This document shows positions 9,341-20,894 of a stretch of 64,000 bases of DNA, in pieces. The notes under the pieces were generated by a model, which was not told where the DNA came from, ran no database searches, and saw only the letters and a list, made by a program, of their open reading frames with translations. Source of the stretch: Granulibacter bethesdensis (GTDB taxonomy: Bacteria; Pseudomonadota; Alphaproteobacteria; Acetobacterales; Acetobacteraceae); NCBI RefSeq assembly GCF_001889545.1, contig NZ_CP018194.1, positions 1,338,501 to 1,402,500 on the forward strand, in the 5' to 3' direction. The translations under genes and the position numbers were made by a program. Position 1 is the stretch's first letter, and the number at the start of each line of letters is the position of its first letter.

Positions 9341-12300
9341 TGGTAGAATATCAACAATCAGCGCCGCGATCCTCGCTTGGGTTCCGCGAGGCCGAGGTCG
9401 AAAGCGCCGCCATGGCGTGGCTGGAGGTTGTTGGCTGGCGGACACTCAATGGAACCTACCTCGCTCCTGATGGTCCCGGTGCCCCACGCGGCTCATATTC
9501 GGACGTTGTGCTCCTCTCGCGCCTTGAAGATGCGCTTTTCAAAATCAACCCGGAGATCGGCTCGGATGGCATAACGGCAGCACTGCGCAAAATCCAGGAC
9601 GTCGAAAGTCAAGACCTGCTGGACCAGAACCGACGGATGATGCGGCTGCTGCGGGACGGCGTGGATGTCGAAACAAACCACCCGGAGCATGGTGTAATAA
9701 CTCGGAAAGTTCGCATATTCGATCTAGAAAAGCCGGAGCGTAACGACTTTTTTGCGGCGAACCAGTTTACGGTGGTCGAGGGTAAGGACCATCGTCGCCT
9801 CGACGTCGTCTGTTTCGTCAATGGTCTGCCGCTCGCGATTGTCGAACTCAAGGATGCGGTCAATTCTGACGCGACGCTGCTCAGGGCCTTCAATCAGATA
9901 CAGACATACAAAGCTTCTATCCCGACTTTCTTCCGCTACAACGGCGCAATTGTCATCTCCGATGGAATGGAGGCGCGGATTGGCTCGCTGACGGCGGGCT
10001 TCGACCGATTTGCTCCGTGGCGGACTGTCGACGGCCGCGACATTGCCGACAAAGGCGAAGCGGAACTCGAAACCATCATCAAGGGTGTGTTTCACCCCGA
10101 CCGTTTTCTCGATCTCGTAATCAACTTCGGCGCTTACGAGGTACGGGATGGCGCGGCACGGGCAAAGAAGCTTGCCGGCTACCATCAGTTTCATGCCGTC
10201 AACAAAGCTGTCCGGGCGACCGAGAGCGCAACGGTGTCTAGTTCCCACAGGGCCGGCGTCATCTGGCATACGCAAGGCTCCGGCAAGAGCCTGACCATGG
10301 CATTCTACGCCTCGAAGCTGGAGCGCAGCGAACGGCTCAAGAATCCGACGGTCGTTGTCGTGACCGACCGTAACGACCTCGACGATCAGCTTTTCGGCAC
10401 CTTTGTGAATCATCCCGATCTCTTTCGCGTGACGCCGGAAAACGCGGAGGATCGCGAAGATTTGCGGCAGAAACTCAACCGGGCCTCCGGTGGCATCCTC
10501 TTCACAACGATGCAGAAGTTCGCTCCGGAAGGTAACGCACGCAACGACGTCATCAGCGACCGCGAGAATATAATCGTCATCGCGGACGAAGCCCACCGAA
10601 CGCAATACGGATTGGGCGCGCGGATTGATAAAAGGACCGGCCAGACGCGGTACGGCTTAGCAGTCCATCTTCGGGACATGCTGCCGAAGGCAACGTTCAT
10701 CGGTTTTACCGGCACGCCCATCGAACTAGTCGGACGCGATACCTATCAGGTGTTCGGAGACGTCATCGATACCTACGACATCGCGCAGTCGGTCGAGGAC
10801 GGCGCGACGGTACCTATCTACTACACAGCCCGGCTTGCGCGGCTGCATCTCGATATCGATGCGCGGGCGGTTCTGGACGAGGGCTCCGACGAGCTACTTG
10901 AAGGTGAAGAGGAAACCGAGCGCGAGCGGCACAAGTCGAAGTGGTCGCGACTGGAAGCTGTCGCCGGAGCGCCTGAGCGGATCAAGATTGTCGCGGGCGA
11001 TATCGTCTCTCACTTCGAAAGCCGTCAGGATGCGATGGGTGGCGGCAAGGGTATGGTTGTCGCCATGAGCCGCCGAATTGCGGTTGCGTTGTACCACGAG
11101 ATTGCAAAGTTACGGCCGGAATGGGCGGAAGGTGGCCGGATGAATGTCGTCATGACCGGCAACGCATCCGACCCGGCTGAATTCAAGCCCCATATCCGCA
11201 AGAAGAGTGAGAATAAGAAGCTCGCCAACCGCTTCAAAGACCCCGCCGATCCGTTCAATCTGGTCATCGTTCGCGATATGTGGCTTACGGGTTTCGACGC
11301 ACCGTGTCTGCACACGCTCTACGTGGACAAGCCGATGCGCGGTCATGGGCTTATGCAGGCCATTGCGCGAGTTAATCGCGTGTTTGGTGAGAAACCCGGT
11401 GGGCTGATTGTTGACTACATGGGCCTCGGCGCCGAACTGCGACAGGCACTCGCGGCCTATAGCCAGACCGACCGAGAACAGACGGCGCGAGATCAGGAAC
11501 TGGCGATCCAACAACTTGTTGCTCGCCATGAAGCTGTCATTGACTTCCTGAGCGGCGTCAACTGGCGAGCCTTTTTCGAAGGTGATGCGGGTCGGCGACT
11601 GACCATACTGAAGCAGACCGTCGAGTATATCCTTTCGGTACAGAACGGGCGGAAAAGCTATCTCGATCTCGCGACGGCTTTGGCCAGTGCCTTTGCGCTT
11701 GCGGCGGGCACTCCAGAAGCCGCTCGGTTGCGCGAGGAGGTGGCCTTCATGCTCGCCGTGAGAGCCAACCTCGTGAAGTACACAGGTGGCCGCGCCCGTG
11801 ATCGCCGTGAAATCGAGCTAGAGCTTTCCCAACTGCTGTCCCGTGCCGTGGTTGCGGACGGTCTTTTGGACGTCTTTCGGGAAGCCGGGTTTGAACAGCC
11901 CAACATCGCGGTCCTTTCAGACGAATTCCTCGATGAAGTCCGCTCAATGGAGCAGAAGAACCTAGCAATTGAAGCGCTGCGCCGTCTCGTCAATGGCGAG
12001 ATTCTCTCTCGCGAGAAACAGAACGTGGTGGAGGCGCGACGCTTCTCCGAGCGACTGGAGGAAGCCATTGCCCGATACCACAATAGGGCAATCGATAGCG
12101 TTCAAGTCATCCAAGAGCTAATCGATCTCGCCAAGGAGATGCGGGCATCACTCAACCGCGGAGACGACCTTGGCCTAGATGCCGATGAAATCGCGTTCTA
12201 CGATGCGCTTGCTGAAAACCAGTCGGCCATCGACGTGCTGGGCAGCAAGGGTCTGCGCGAGCTAGCCCAAGAACTTGTGCGGCGGATGAAGCCTCTGGTG

Positions 12301-12462
12301 ACCGTTGATTGGGCGGTTAAGGAAAATATACGGGCGAAACTGCGTGTGGAGGTCCGACGCCTGTTGCGCCGATATGGCTATCCGCCAGACTTGCAACAGA
12401 TGGCCATCGACCTGGTGATGGAGCAGGCGAACGTGGTTTGTGAAAAGTGGGTTGATACCTGA
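9340..12462 (+). CDS. hsdR: Type I restriction-modification system, restriction/translocase subunit
   Basis: This 1040-aa protein starts at GTG 9340, where GAGG lies 7 nt upstream and the preceding stop codon shares the G. The N-terminal nuclease domain shows [15 protein letters not shown] and [10 protein letters not shown] (ELK near 169-171), the PD-(D/E)xK core. The SF2 motor follows, with Walker A in [10 protein letters not shown] near 313-317, the DEAH box in [12 protein letters not shown] near 416-419 and the FTGTP motif. A long helical C-terminus binds HsdM. The enzyme translocates DNA using ATP and cuts far from unmodified sites. All key residues are present, so the system looks active. 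Confidence 0.95.
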
Positions 12463-12566
12463 TGGCCAAGCTGTGGCCCCGTTACCGGATGGGCTCTCTG
12501 GCCTGCATTCTCGCGGCGCTTGTTTATAGTGCGCGCACGTTTATGGCGGGAAGGATCGCCATATAA
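12462..12566 (+). CDS. Possible 34-aa membrane protein coupled to hsdR
   Basis: The hsdR stop and an ATG overlap as TGATG at 12460-12464, a classic re-initiation arrangement. The ORF reads [20 protein letters not shown], then VYSARTFMAGRIAI, and ends at TAA 12564-12566. A basic N-terminus is followed by about 18 hydrophobic residues, which fits a single membrane span. It may be a trailing small protein of the defence operon or a chance ORF. Its short length gives little statistical support. No family is recognised. Confidence 0.35.
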   Translation: MAKLWPRYRMGSLACILAALVYSARTFMAGRIAI

Positions 12567-13108
12567 AATCCACGAATCCAGCGCCCTTACCTTGGTGGTA
12601 TCGTAGTTGGTATGGAGTTGGGGTGCGGGCGAAAAGTTCAACAACTACAATGCGAAATCAAACCCATTGACCATTGAGTGGGAATGATTTGGTGCCTGAC
12701 ACAGGCTGGCATCGTGTGGCAGGAAACCTAAGGATAAGCCTCTGCAAAAAAGGTTTTATCCACATCTGATCTGATTAATCTGTGGCAGGCTGGATGCGTT
12801 AGTGGGATTGCCATCGCATCAAAACATGCTCGGATCCTTCAATGCCTGTCGATGCATTTCCACTCGCTTGGAGCTGCATCGCAGCCATAGCCAAATACTG
12901 CCCTCGTAGAAGCCTGAGTCTGTTCGCCTACCCAATTGGCAGCAGCTCGTACGACCTACGATCAGCGGTCAACCTACCTCAGATGAAGAGGCGGCCATTG
13001 CCGGGGGTAGAGATCACGAGAGTGACCATCAAACCGGCTTTTTCAGCCCTGAACCTCCCAGGCCGAGTGCTTTCCGGCCCGACCACGCAAAAGCCTGCAT
13101 TTCGGGGG
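12567..13108. other. Gene-free boundary between island and core chromosome
   Basis: I see no convincing gene here. The base composition falls from the GC-rich island to a mixed, AT-richer sequence. TGTGGCAGG occurs twice (around 12715 and 12782), and one perfect TTATCCACA lies between them near 12760; nothing else supports an origin. No copy of the tRNA-Thr 3' end is visible, so an attachment site is not demonstrated. This is probably degraded sequence at the island edge. Confidence 0.4.
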
Positions 13109-13137
13109 TTGCGCTGTGTGCGGAGAGGGGGTAGGAA
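13109..13137 (+). promoter_or_regulatory. Possible promoter of tRNA-Thr
   Basis: TTGCGC at 13109-13114 and TAGGAA at 13132-13137 are separated by 17 nt and end 30 nt before the tRNA. This gives a plausible sigma-70 site with a short leader. The -10 match is modest. Confidence 0.3.
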
Positions 13138-13167
13138 CCGCGCCGCGGCGGAATGCTGCGTGCTGGC

Positions 13168-13242
<75 letters not shown>

Positions 13243-13257
13243 TTCGCCCGGCTTTAA

Positions 13258-14565
<1,308 letters not shown>

Positions 14566-14579
14566 AACGAAAAAGGATA

Positions 14580-14613
14580 AAGCCGCCGCGTTTTTGCAAC
14601 AGGGGCGGCTTTT
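14580..14613 (+). terminator. Rho-independent terminator after eno
   Basis: AAGCCGCC (14580-14587) pairs with GGCGGCTT (14604-14611), and T residues follow the stem. It sits 15 bp after the eno stop codon. Confidence 0.8.
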
Positions 14614-14706
14614 CTGGATAGAAAATGATTTAACGGGCAGTCAGGTAATGGGCTGCCCGTTATCTTTATGTCAGCCTTGCATTTGATCGGGGCAGGAGAG
14701 CAGGCA

Positions 14707-15036
14707 ATGGCATTCATGCGGACAGTCAGGCGGAAGCTGAAAAGCGCAGTGGCCCCCACTGTGTTTCTGGCATTGCTTGGATATTTCAGTTGGAATGTCA
14801 CTCGCGGTAATCTGGGCCTGCAATCCTATCACGAACGTCAGGTGGATATGATGCAGGCAGCAAAGGATCTTGCGGCTGCCAAAGCCGAACTTGCCTCCTG
14901 GGAGCGGCGCATCAAGGGCCTCGGTTCATCGCGTCTCGATACCGATTCATTGGATGAGAGGTCCCGGGCCATGCTCAATCTGGCTGATCCCTCCGATATC
15001 GTGGTGATGTATCCCAAGGGGGATAAACTGTTCTGA
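14707..15036 (+). CDS. ftsB: Septum formation initiator family protein (FtsB/DivIC-like)
   Basis: This small bitopic membrane protein is 109 aa from ATG 14707, which has AGGAG 8 nt upstream; an ATG at 14668 is possible but less well placed. A short basic N-terminus (RTVRRKLKSA) precedes one membrane segment (VAPTVFLALLGYFSW). A periplasmic coiled coil follows (MMQAAKDLAAAKAELASWERR), and the C-terminus ends DIVVMYPKGDKLF. FtsB acts with FtsL and FtsQ in the divisome. The position between eno and pdhA is the usual alphaproteobacterial one, which supports the name. Confidence 0.85.
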   Translation: MAFMRTVRRKLKSAVAPTVFLALLGYFSWNVTRGNLGLQSYHERQVDMMQAAKDLAAAKAELASWERRIKGLGSSRLDTDSLDERSRAMLNLADPSDIVVMYPKGDKLF

Positions 15037-15235
15037 CCTGTTTTCCCCACGGCTCCACGAAAGCTTGATGCGTCAGCACCGCCTTTTGCAGCACCTTCTG
15101 AACCGTAAAATGCATCGTTGCGCAATCTCGGGTCTTTCTTCTCTAAACAACTGACTTATAAGCCTTTTGGGGGCTTTCATCGCTTGTCGCGCAATTTTCT
15201 TACGGCTACGTCTTGGGGACGGAGTGCCGGAGGAA

Positions 15236-16294
15236 ATGACCGAGATGGCGCGTATGACGCAGGCCACAAAAGGCAACAGGATACCCGATAACAGGGATCA
15301 AAAAATATCTGATCAGCGACCGCTTGATCAGAAAGCACTACTGACTGCTTTTCAGGATATGATGCTGATCCGCCGCTTTGAGGAAAAGGCGGGACAATTA
15401 TACGGCATGGGGCTGATCGGTGGTTTCTGCCATCTGTATATCGGTCAGGAAGCCGTTGTTGTGGGCATTCAGGCCGCACTGGAGGACGGTGATCAGGTCG
15501 TCACTTCCTACCGCGATCATGGACATATGCTCGCAACGGGAATGGACCCGAAAGGTGTGATGGCTGAGCTGACCGGACGCCGGGATGGTTACTCCCGGGG
15601 AAAAGGCGGCTCTATGCACATGTTCAGCCGGGAGAAGAATTTCTACGGTGGCCATGGCATCGTCGGAGCGCAGGTGCCGATTGCGGCAGGTATCGCCTAT
15701 GCCAATCAATATCGGGGTAACGGCAAGGTCAGTGTCGTTTACTATGGCGATGGCGCTTCCAGTCAGGGGCAGGTGTATGAGACGTATAATCTTGCCGCGT
15801 TGCTGAAACTGCCGGTTCTGTTCGTGATCGAGAACAATAAATACGGTATGGGTACCAGCGTCGATCGCGCTACGGCGTCTCATGATCTGTCGAAAAACGG
15901 CACGCCATGGAATATTCCGGGCCGTCAGGTGGACGGAATGGATGTGCAGGCCGTCTATGAGGCTGCCCAGGAGGCCGTTGAGCATTGTCGCTCCGGCCAG
16001 GGGCCGTATCTGCTGGAAATGCAGACCTACCGCTATCGGGGTCATTCCATGTCTGATCCCGGCAAATACCGGACACGCGAGGAAATCCAGAAAATGCGGG
16101 CCGAGCGTGACTGCCTCGACCATGCCCGTCAGGAGTTGCTCGCCCTTGGCACGGATGAAGCAGTGCTGAAGGAGATCGAGGACGCCATCAAGAAGCGCGT
16201 GGCTGAAGCCGCCGCTTTCGCTCAGGAAAGCCCGGAGCCGGATGAGTCGGAACTGTGGACTGATATTCTGGCCGAAGATGGGATGAAAGCATAA
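15236..16294 (+). CDS. pdhA: Pyruvate dehydrogenase E1 component, alpha subunit
   Basis: This protein is about 352 aa. The thiamine-diphosphate motif is clear as [20 protein letters not shown], with GGSMHMFS and [13 protein letters not shown] earlier and [11 protein letters not shown] near the C-terminus (the phospho-loop region of E1-alpha). It decarboxylates pyruvate together with PdhB. The start is uncertain: ATG 15236 is only 2 nt from GGAGG and ATG 15245 is 11 nt from it. It leads the operon pdhA-pdhB-pdhC-GNAT-lpd, with 2-3 bp gaps between the first genes. Confidence 0.96.
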   Translation: MTEMARMTQATKGNRIPDNRDQKISDQRPLDQKALLTAFQDMMLIRRFEEKAGQLYGMGLIGGFCHLYIGQEAVVVGIQAALEDGDQVVTSYRDHGHMLATGMDPKGVMAELTGRRDGYSRGKGGSMHMFSREKNFYGGHGIVGAQVPIAAGIAYANQYRGNGKVSVVYYGDGASSQGQVYETYNLAALLKLPVLFVIENNKYGMGTSVDRATASHDLSKNGTPWNIPGRQVDGMDVQAVYEAAQEAVEHCRSGQGPYLLEMQTYRYRGHSMSDPGKYRTREEIQKMRAERDCLDHARQELLALGTDEAVLKEIEDAIKKRVAEAAAFAQESPEPDESELWTDILAEDGMKA

Positions 16295-16296
16295 AG

Positions 16297-17664
16297 ATGG
16301 CGACGCAGATTTTAATGCCGGCGCTCAGCCCGACCATGACGGAGGGGCGTCTGGCACGCTGGCTGGTCAAGGCCGGGGATACGATTAGTGCCGGTGATGT
16401 CGTGGCTGAAATCGAAACCGACAAAGCCACCATGGAAGTCGAGGCTGTCGATGAGGGGCGCATCAGCCGTCTGCTGGTGGAGGAAGGCGCAGAAGGCGTA
16501 GCCGTGAATACGCCGATTGCCGAGCTGGCAGAGGAAGGCGAAAGCGCGGCTCCGGCCACGTCATCAGCGCCCCCTGCACCTCAGCAGGACAAAAGCGCTC
16601 AGAAGGAGCCGCTCAAAGCTCCCCCTACTGCTCCAGCCACCGTCATATCCGCTGCCGAAGAAAAAGATTGGGGTCCGACGAAGCCAGTCACGGTGCGGGA
16701 AGCCCTGCGGGATGCGATGGCAGCAGAGATGAGGTCTGATGATCGCGTTTTCCTGCTGGGGGAGGAAGTCGCGCAGTATCAGGGTGCTTACAAGGTCAGT
16801 CAGGGATTGCTGGACGAATTCGGTGAGAAGCGTGTGATGGACACACCGATTACCGAACATGGATTTGCCGGTTTTGCCGTGGGCGCCGCCATGGCCGGGC
16901 TGCGACCGATCTGCGAGTTCATGACCTTCAACTTCGCCATGCAGGCCATCGACCAGATCATCAATTCCGCCGCAAAGACACGGTATATGTCAGGCGGTCA
17001 GATGAGCTGTCCCATTGTGTTCCGCGGACCGAACGGCGCGGCCAGCCGGGTCGCGGCCCAGCATAGCCAGTGTTATGCAAGCTGGTACGCCCATGTGCCC
17101 GGTTTGAAAGTGGTGGCGCCATGGTCCTCGGCGGATGCCAAGGGGCTGTTGCGCGCCGCCATTCGTGATCCCAACCCGGTGATCGTGCTGGAGAATGAAA
17201 TACTCTACGGTCAGAGCTTCGATTGCCCGGTGGATGAGGATTTCGTCCTGCCTATTGGCCGCGCGAAAATAGAGCGTGCCGGAACGGATGTGACCATCGT
17301 CGCCTTCAGCATTGCGGTCGGGACAGCGCTGAAAGCAGCGGAAAATCTGGCGCAGCACGGCATCTCGGCCGAGGTGATCAATCTGCGCAGCTTGCGACCG
17401 CTGGATACCGACACCATCGTGCGCAGCGTGAAAAAGACCAGCCGTCTGGTCACGGTGGAGGAAGGCTGGCCGTTTGCTGGCATTGGCGCGGAAATCGCCA
17501 TGCAGATCATGGAGCACTGTTTCGACTGGCTGGATGCTCCGCCGATCCGGGTACACGGGCTTGATGTGCCGCTGCCTTATGCCGCCAATCTGGAAAAGCT
17601 GGCCTTGCCGCAGCCTGAATGGGTTGTGGATGCGGTTAATCGCTCCTTGCAGGGAGCACGCTGA
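16297..17664 (+). CDS. pdhB: Pyruvate dehydrogenase E1 component, beta subunit, with N-terminal lipoyl domain
   Basis: This 455-aa protein joins a lipoyl domain (residues 1-80; lysine in [13 protein letters not shown]) through an Ala/Pro linker (about 85-125) to an E1-beta catalytic domain ([50 protein letters not shown]). The lipoyl domain fused to E1-beta is a known feature of alphaproteobacterial PDH and adds swinging arms to the complex. Its lipoyl part is nearly the same as that of the next gene's product. It pairs with PdhA in the alpha2-beta2 E1 enzyme. Confidence 0.97.
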   Translation: MATQILMPALSPTMTEGRLARWLVKAGDTISAGDVVAEIETDKATMEVEAVDEGRISRLLVEEGAEGVAVNTPIAELAEEGESAAPATSSAPPAPQQDKSAQKEPLKAPPTAPATVISAAEEKDWGPTKPVTVREALRDAMAAEMRSDDRVFLLGEEVAQYQGAYKVSQGLLDEFGEKRVMDTPITEHGFAGFAVGAAMAGLRPICEFMTFNFAMQAIDQIINSAAKTRYMSGGQMSCPIVFRGPNGAASRVAAQHSQCYASWYAHVPGLKVVAPWSSADAKGLLRAAIRDPNPVIVLENEILYGQSFDCPVDEDFVLPIGRAKIERAGTDVTIVAFSIAVGTALKAAENLAQHGISAEVINLRSLRPLDTDTIVRSVKKTSRLVTVEEGWPFAGIGAEIAMQIMEHCFDWLDAPPIRVHGLDVPLPYAANLEKLALPQPEWVVDAVNRSLQGAR

Positions 17665-17667
17665 GCC

Positions 17668-18921
17668 ATGGCGACCACTATTCTGATGCCCGCGCTCAGC
17701 CCGACCATGACGGAAGGCACGCTGGCGCGCTGGCTCAAGAAAGAAGGCGACACGATCACCGCTGGTGACGTGATTGCTGAAATCGAGACCGATAAGGCCA
17801 CCATGGAGGTCGAAGCCGTCGATGAGGGCGTGCTCGGTCGTATTCTGGTGCCGGACGGAACCGAGGGTGTGGCCGTCAACGCCCCTATCGCCATTCTGGT
17901 CGAGGAAGGAGAGGCTGTACCCGATCAGGGGGATATTCCGGTTCCTGCTCAGGCTTCTGCCGGTCCTCTTCCTGACAAATCTGCCCCGGCAAAACCGGAA
18001 GCGAAGACAGCTGTCCCCTCTCAGGAACCGGACAGAACAGAAAACCGGATTTTTGCCTCTCCTCTTGCACGGCGTATCGCGAAAGAGGCCGGGATTGATC
18101 TGGCTTCACTGACCGGCAGCGGACCGTCAGGCCGTATCCTGCGGGCTGATGTCGAAAAAGCGAAAGGGGCTGGTGGGAAACAGGCTCCGACATCTGCCGC
18201 TACTCTGACAGAAACGGGCGCAGCTCATAAGCTGGTGCCGCATTCCGGCATGCGCCGCACCATTGCCCGTCGTCTGACCGAGGCCAAGCAAACCATCCCG
18301 CATTTCTATGTGACGATGGATGTCGAACTGGATGCACTGCTGAAGCTGCGTGCTGATTTGAATGCCCGTTCTCCGGCGGAGGGCCAGGAAGGTGCGTTCA
18401 AGCTTTCGGTGAACGATCTGATCATCAAGGCGGCGGGACTCGCCCTTCGCCGCGTGCCGGGGGTCAATGCTGCGTGGAGCGAGGACGGAATCCTGCTGTT
18501 CGAGGATGTGGATATCAGCGTCGCCGTGTCCATTCCTGACGGGTTGATCACCCCGATTATCCGTCAGGCGGACCGCAAAGGCGTAGTTTCCATCAGTACG
18601 GAAATGAAGGCGCTGGCTGCGAGAGCACGCAAAGGCGGGCTGCAACCCTCAGACTATCAGGGGGGTGGCTTCTCCATTTCCAATCTCGGCATGTATGGTG
18701 TGCGGGATTTCGCGGCGATCATCAATCCGCCGCAGGCCGCCATTCTGGCGGTAGGGGCTGGTGAACAGCGCCCGGTGGTCAGGGATGGAGCTCTGGCCGT
18801 CTCTACGGTGATGAGTTGCACCCTGTCGGTGGATCATCGCGTGGTGGATGGTGCGCTCGGGGCGCAATGGCTGGGCGCTTTCCGGCAGATCGTTGAAGAT
18901 CCACTGAGTCTGCTGCTGTGA
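17668..18921 (+). CDS. pdhC: Dihydrolipoyl acetyltransferase (E2) of pyruvate dehydrogenase
   Basis: This 417-aa protein has one lipoyl domain (1-80, [10 protein letters not shown]), a peripheral-subunit-binding domain (FASPLARRIAKEAGIDLASL, then GSGPSGRILRADVE, about 128-165) and the catalytic acetyltransferase core ending in the active-site SVDHRVVDGALGAQWL. It moves the acetyl group from lipoyl-lysine to CoA and forms the complex core. The short Ala/Pro linkers are typical. Its stop overlaps the GTG start of the acetyltransferase gene by 3 bases within GTGA, so the two are translationally coupled. Confidence 0.97.
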   Translation: MATTILMPALSPTMTEGTLARWLKKEGDTITAGDVIAEIETDKATMEVEAVDEGVLGRILVPDGTEGVAVNAPIAILVEEGEAVPDQGDIPVPAQASAGPLPDKSAPAKPEAKTAVPSQEPDRTENRIFASPLARRIAKEAGIDLASLTGSGPSGRILRADVEKAKGAGGKQAPTSAATLTETGAAHKLVPHSGMRRTIARRLTEAKQTIPHFYVTMDVELDALLKLRADLNARSPAEGQEGAFKLSVNDLIIKAAGLALRRVPGVNAAWSEDGILLFEDVDISVAVSIPDGLITPIIRQADRKGVVSISTEMKALAARARKGGLQPSDYQGGGFSISNLGMYGVRDFAAIINPPQAAILAVGAGEQRPVVRDGALAVSTVMSCTLSVDHRVVDGALGAQWLGAFRQIVEDPLSLLL

Positions 18922-19421
18922 GCCGGGTGATCCTGACAAAAGAACGTTTTCTGATTCGTGAGGCAAACCGGGGCGACGTTCCGCATCTCGTGCGCTTCAT
19001 CCGTGATCTGGCGGCGTTCGAGCAGTTATCCCATGAAGTCGTCGCGACCGAAGAGGATTTCGAACAGGCATTTTTTGGCCCGTTTCCCCGCGTGTTCGCG
19101 CTGCTTGCCTGTGTGGAGGGAAAACCGGTCGGGGTTGCTGTCTGGTATTACACATTCAGCACCTTCACCGGGCGGCACGGGATTTATCTGGAGGATCTGT
19201 ATGTCGATCCGCCGTTCCGGCGGCGTGGCATCGCACAGGGTTTTTTCACGTCTCTGGCCCGGATTGCAGTGCAGGAAGGGTTGCGACGGTTTGAATGGGC
19301 CGTGCTGGACTGGAATGAGGATGCCATCACCTTCTATCGCCGCATGGGTGCTGTCGGCATGGAGGAATGGACAGTCCAGCGCGTGACGGGGGAGGCGCTG
19401 GAGCGTCTCGCGGAGGATTAG
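18918..19421 (+). CDS. GNAT acetyltransferase of the SSAT (diamine acetyltransferase-like) group
   Basis: This 167-aa protein starts at a GTG overlapping the pdhC stop. The fold is visible as FLIREANRGDVPHLVRFIRD, then VAVWYYTFSTFTG, IYLEDLYVDPPFRRRGIAQG (acetyl-CoA-binding R-x-x-G-x-A/G loop) and FEWAVLDWNEDAITFYRRMG. The YLEDLYV, VLDWN and FY..GA blocks are those of spermidine/spermine N1-acetyltransferase relatives. The true substrate may be a polyamine, an amino-acid analogue or thialysine. Its place inside the PDH operon, where acetyl-CoA is made, is notable. Confidence 0.88.
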   Translation: MSRVILTKERFLIREANRGDVPHLVRFIRDLAAFEQLSHEVVATEEDFEQAFFGPFPRVFALLACVEGKPVGVAVWYYTFSTFTGRHGIYLEDLYVDPPFRRRGIAQGFFTSLARIAVQEGLRRFEWAVLDWNEDAITFYRRMGAVGMEEWTVQRVTGEALERLAED

Positions 19422-19424
19422 GAT

Positions 19425-20822
19425 ATGGCGGACACGGTATTCGATCTGATCGTCGTCGGGGGTGGTCCGGGCGGCTATGTCGCGGCCATCCGCGCGGCCC
19501 AGTTGGGGATGAAAACCGCCCTGGTGGAGCGGGCGCATCTGGGCGGGATCTGCCTCAACTGGGGCTGTATCCCCACCAAGGCATTGCTGCGGGCAGCAGA
19601 AATCAACCACTTGCTGCATCATCTGTCCGAGTTCGGTTTTGCGGCCGACAATATCCGGTACGATCTCGATGCGGTGGTCAAACGCTCCCGTGCTGTGGCC
19701 GGGCAGCTTTCGGCAGGGGTCAAACACCTGCTGAAAAAGAACAAGGTCACGGTGTTTGACGGGCATGCCAAACTGTCCGGGCGGCATCGGCTGGATGTAT
19801 CGAAAGACGGGCAGCCTGTCGCCACGCTGGAAGCGCCGCATATCGTGCTGGCGACCGGCGCACGGGCAAGGCAATTGCCGGGGCTGGAGGCGGATGGCAC
19901 ACTGATCTGGAGCTATCGTGAGGCGATGGTGCCGAAAGCCCTGCCGAAACGCCTTCTGGTAGTAGGGTCAGGCGCAATCGGTATCGAATTCGCCAGTTTT
20001 TACCGCTCGCTTGGCTCCGAGGTGACGGTGCTGGAAGCGGTGGATCGCATCCTTCCGGTCGAGGACGAGGAAATAGCCGCCTTCGCCCGCAAATCCTTTG
20101 AGGCGCAGGGCATGACCATCCATACCGGCGTGAAAATCGGCGCGGTGGAGAAGGGCCGCGATGAGGTCACGATCTCCTTCGAGGCAGGCGCTAAAAAACA
20201 CAGTGCCACTGTGGATCGGATCATTGCCGCGGTCGGGATTGTCGGCAATGTCGAAAATCTGGGGCTGGAAGGCACAGCCGTTACGATCGAAAAGACCCAT
20301 ATCGCCACAGACGGGCTTGGCCGCACCGGAGAGGATGGTGTGTATGCCATCGGCGATCTGACCGGACCACCATGGCTGGCGCACAAGGCCAGTCACGAGG
20401 CCGTGCTGTGTGTTGAGGCGATTGCCGGGCTGGATGTGCATCCGCTCGATATCACCAATATTCCCGGCTGCACCTATTGTCGCCCGCAGATTGCTTCGGT
20501 CGGCCTGACGGAGGCAAAGGCGCGGGAACGCGGTTATGAAGTCAGGGTGGGACGTTTCCCCTTTATAGGCAATGGCAAGGCGATTGCCATGGGGGAGGCG
20601 GAGGGGCTGACCAAAACCATTTTCGATGCCAAAACCGGAGAATTGCTCGGCGCGCATATGGTCGGGCCGGAGGTGACGGAAATGATTCAGGGCTTTACCA
20701 TCGCCCGCACTCTCGAAACCACGGAAGCCGAGCTGATGCACACGGTGTTCCCGCATCCCACTGTCAGCGAAACCATGCATGAGGCCGTACTGGATGCGTA
20801 TGGTCGTGCGCTTCATTTCTGA
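19425..20822 (+). CDS. lpd: Dihydrolipoyl dehydrogenase (E3)
   Basis: This 465-aa flavoprotein reoxidises dihydrolipoyl groups of PDH and related complexes, passing electrons to NAD. The FAD-binding motif GGGPGGYVAAIRAAQLG lies at residues 11-27, and the redox disulfide is in GGICLNWGCIPTKALL. The NAD-binding site is VVGSGAIGIEFASFYRSLG. The C-terminal catalytic His-Glu pair lies in HTVFPHPTVSETMHEA. GGAGG lies before the ATG and the gap to the acetyltransferase gene is 3 bp, so it belongs to the PDH operon. Confidence 0.97.
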   Translation: MADTVFDLIVVGGGPGGYVAAIRAAQLGMKTALVERAHLGGICLNWGCIPTKALLRAAEINHLLHHLSEFGFAADNIRYDLDAVVKRSRAVAGQLSAGVKHLLKKNKVTVFDGHAKLSGRHRLDVSKDGQPVATLEAPHIVLATGARARQLPGLEADGTLIWSYREAMVPKALPKRLLVVGSGAIGIEFASFYRSLGSEVTVLEAVDRILPVEDEEIAAFARKSFEAQGMTIHTGVKIGAVEKGRDEVTISFEAGAKKHSATVDRIIAAVGIVGNVENLGLEGTAVTIEKTHIATDGLGRTGEDGVYAIGDLTGPPWLAHKASHEAVLCVEAIAGLDVHPLDITNIPGCTYCRPQIASVGLTEAKARERGYEVRVGRFPFIGNGKAIAMGEAEGLTKTIFDAKTGELLGAHMVGPEVTEMIQGFTIARTLETTEAELMHTVFPHPTVSETMHEAVLDAYGRALHF

Positions 20823-20894
20823 TCACACTGCCAGGCGGGTTGACGGGACATCACGCGCGTCCCATCTCCCGTTTTGCGTTTACGGAGCCGTGCC

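Noticed and set aside
12755-12765. Perfect DnaA-box sequence TTATCCACA in the boundary region, with two nearby TGTGGCAGG copies
   Set aside because: Only one true consensus box, with no AT-rich unwinding region or replication gene, so it does not support an origin.
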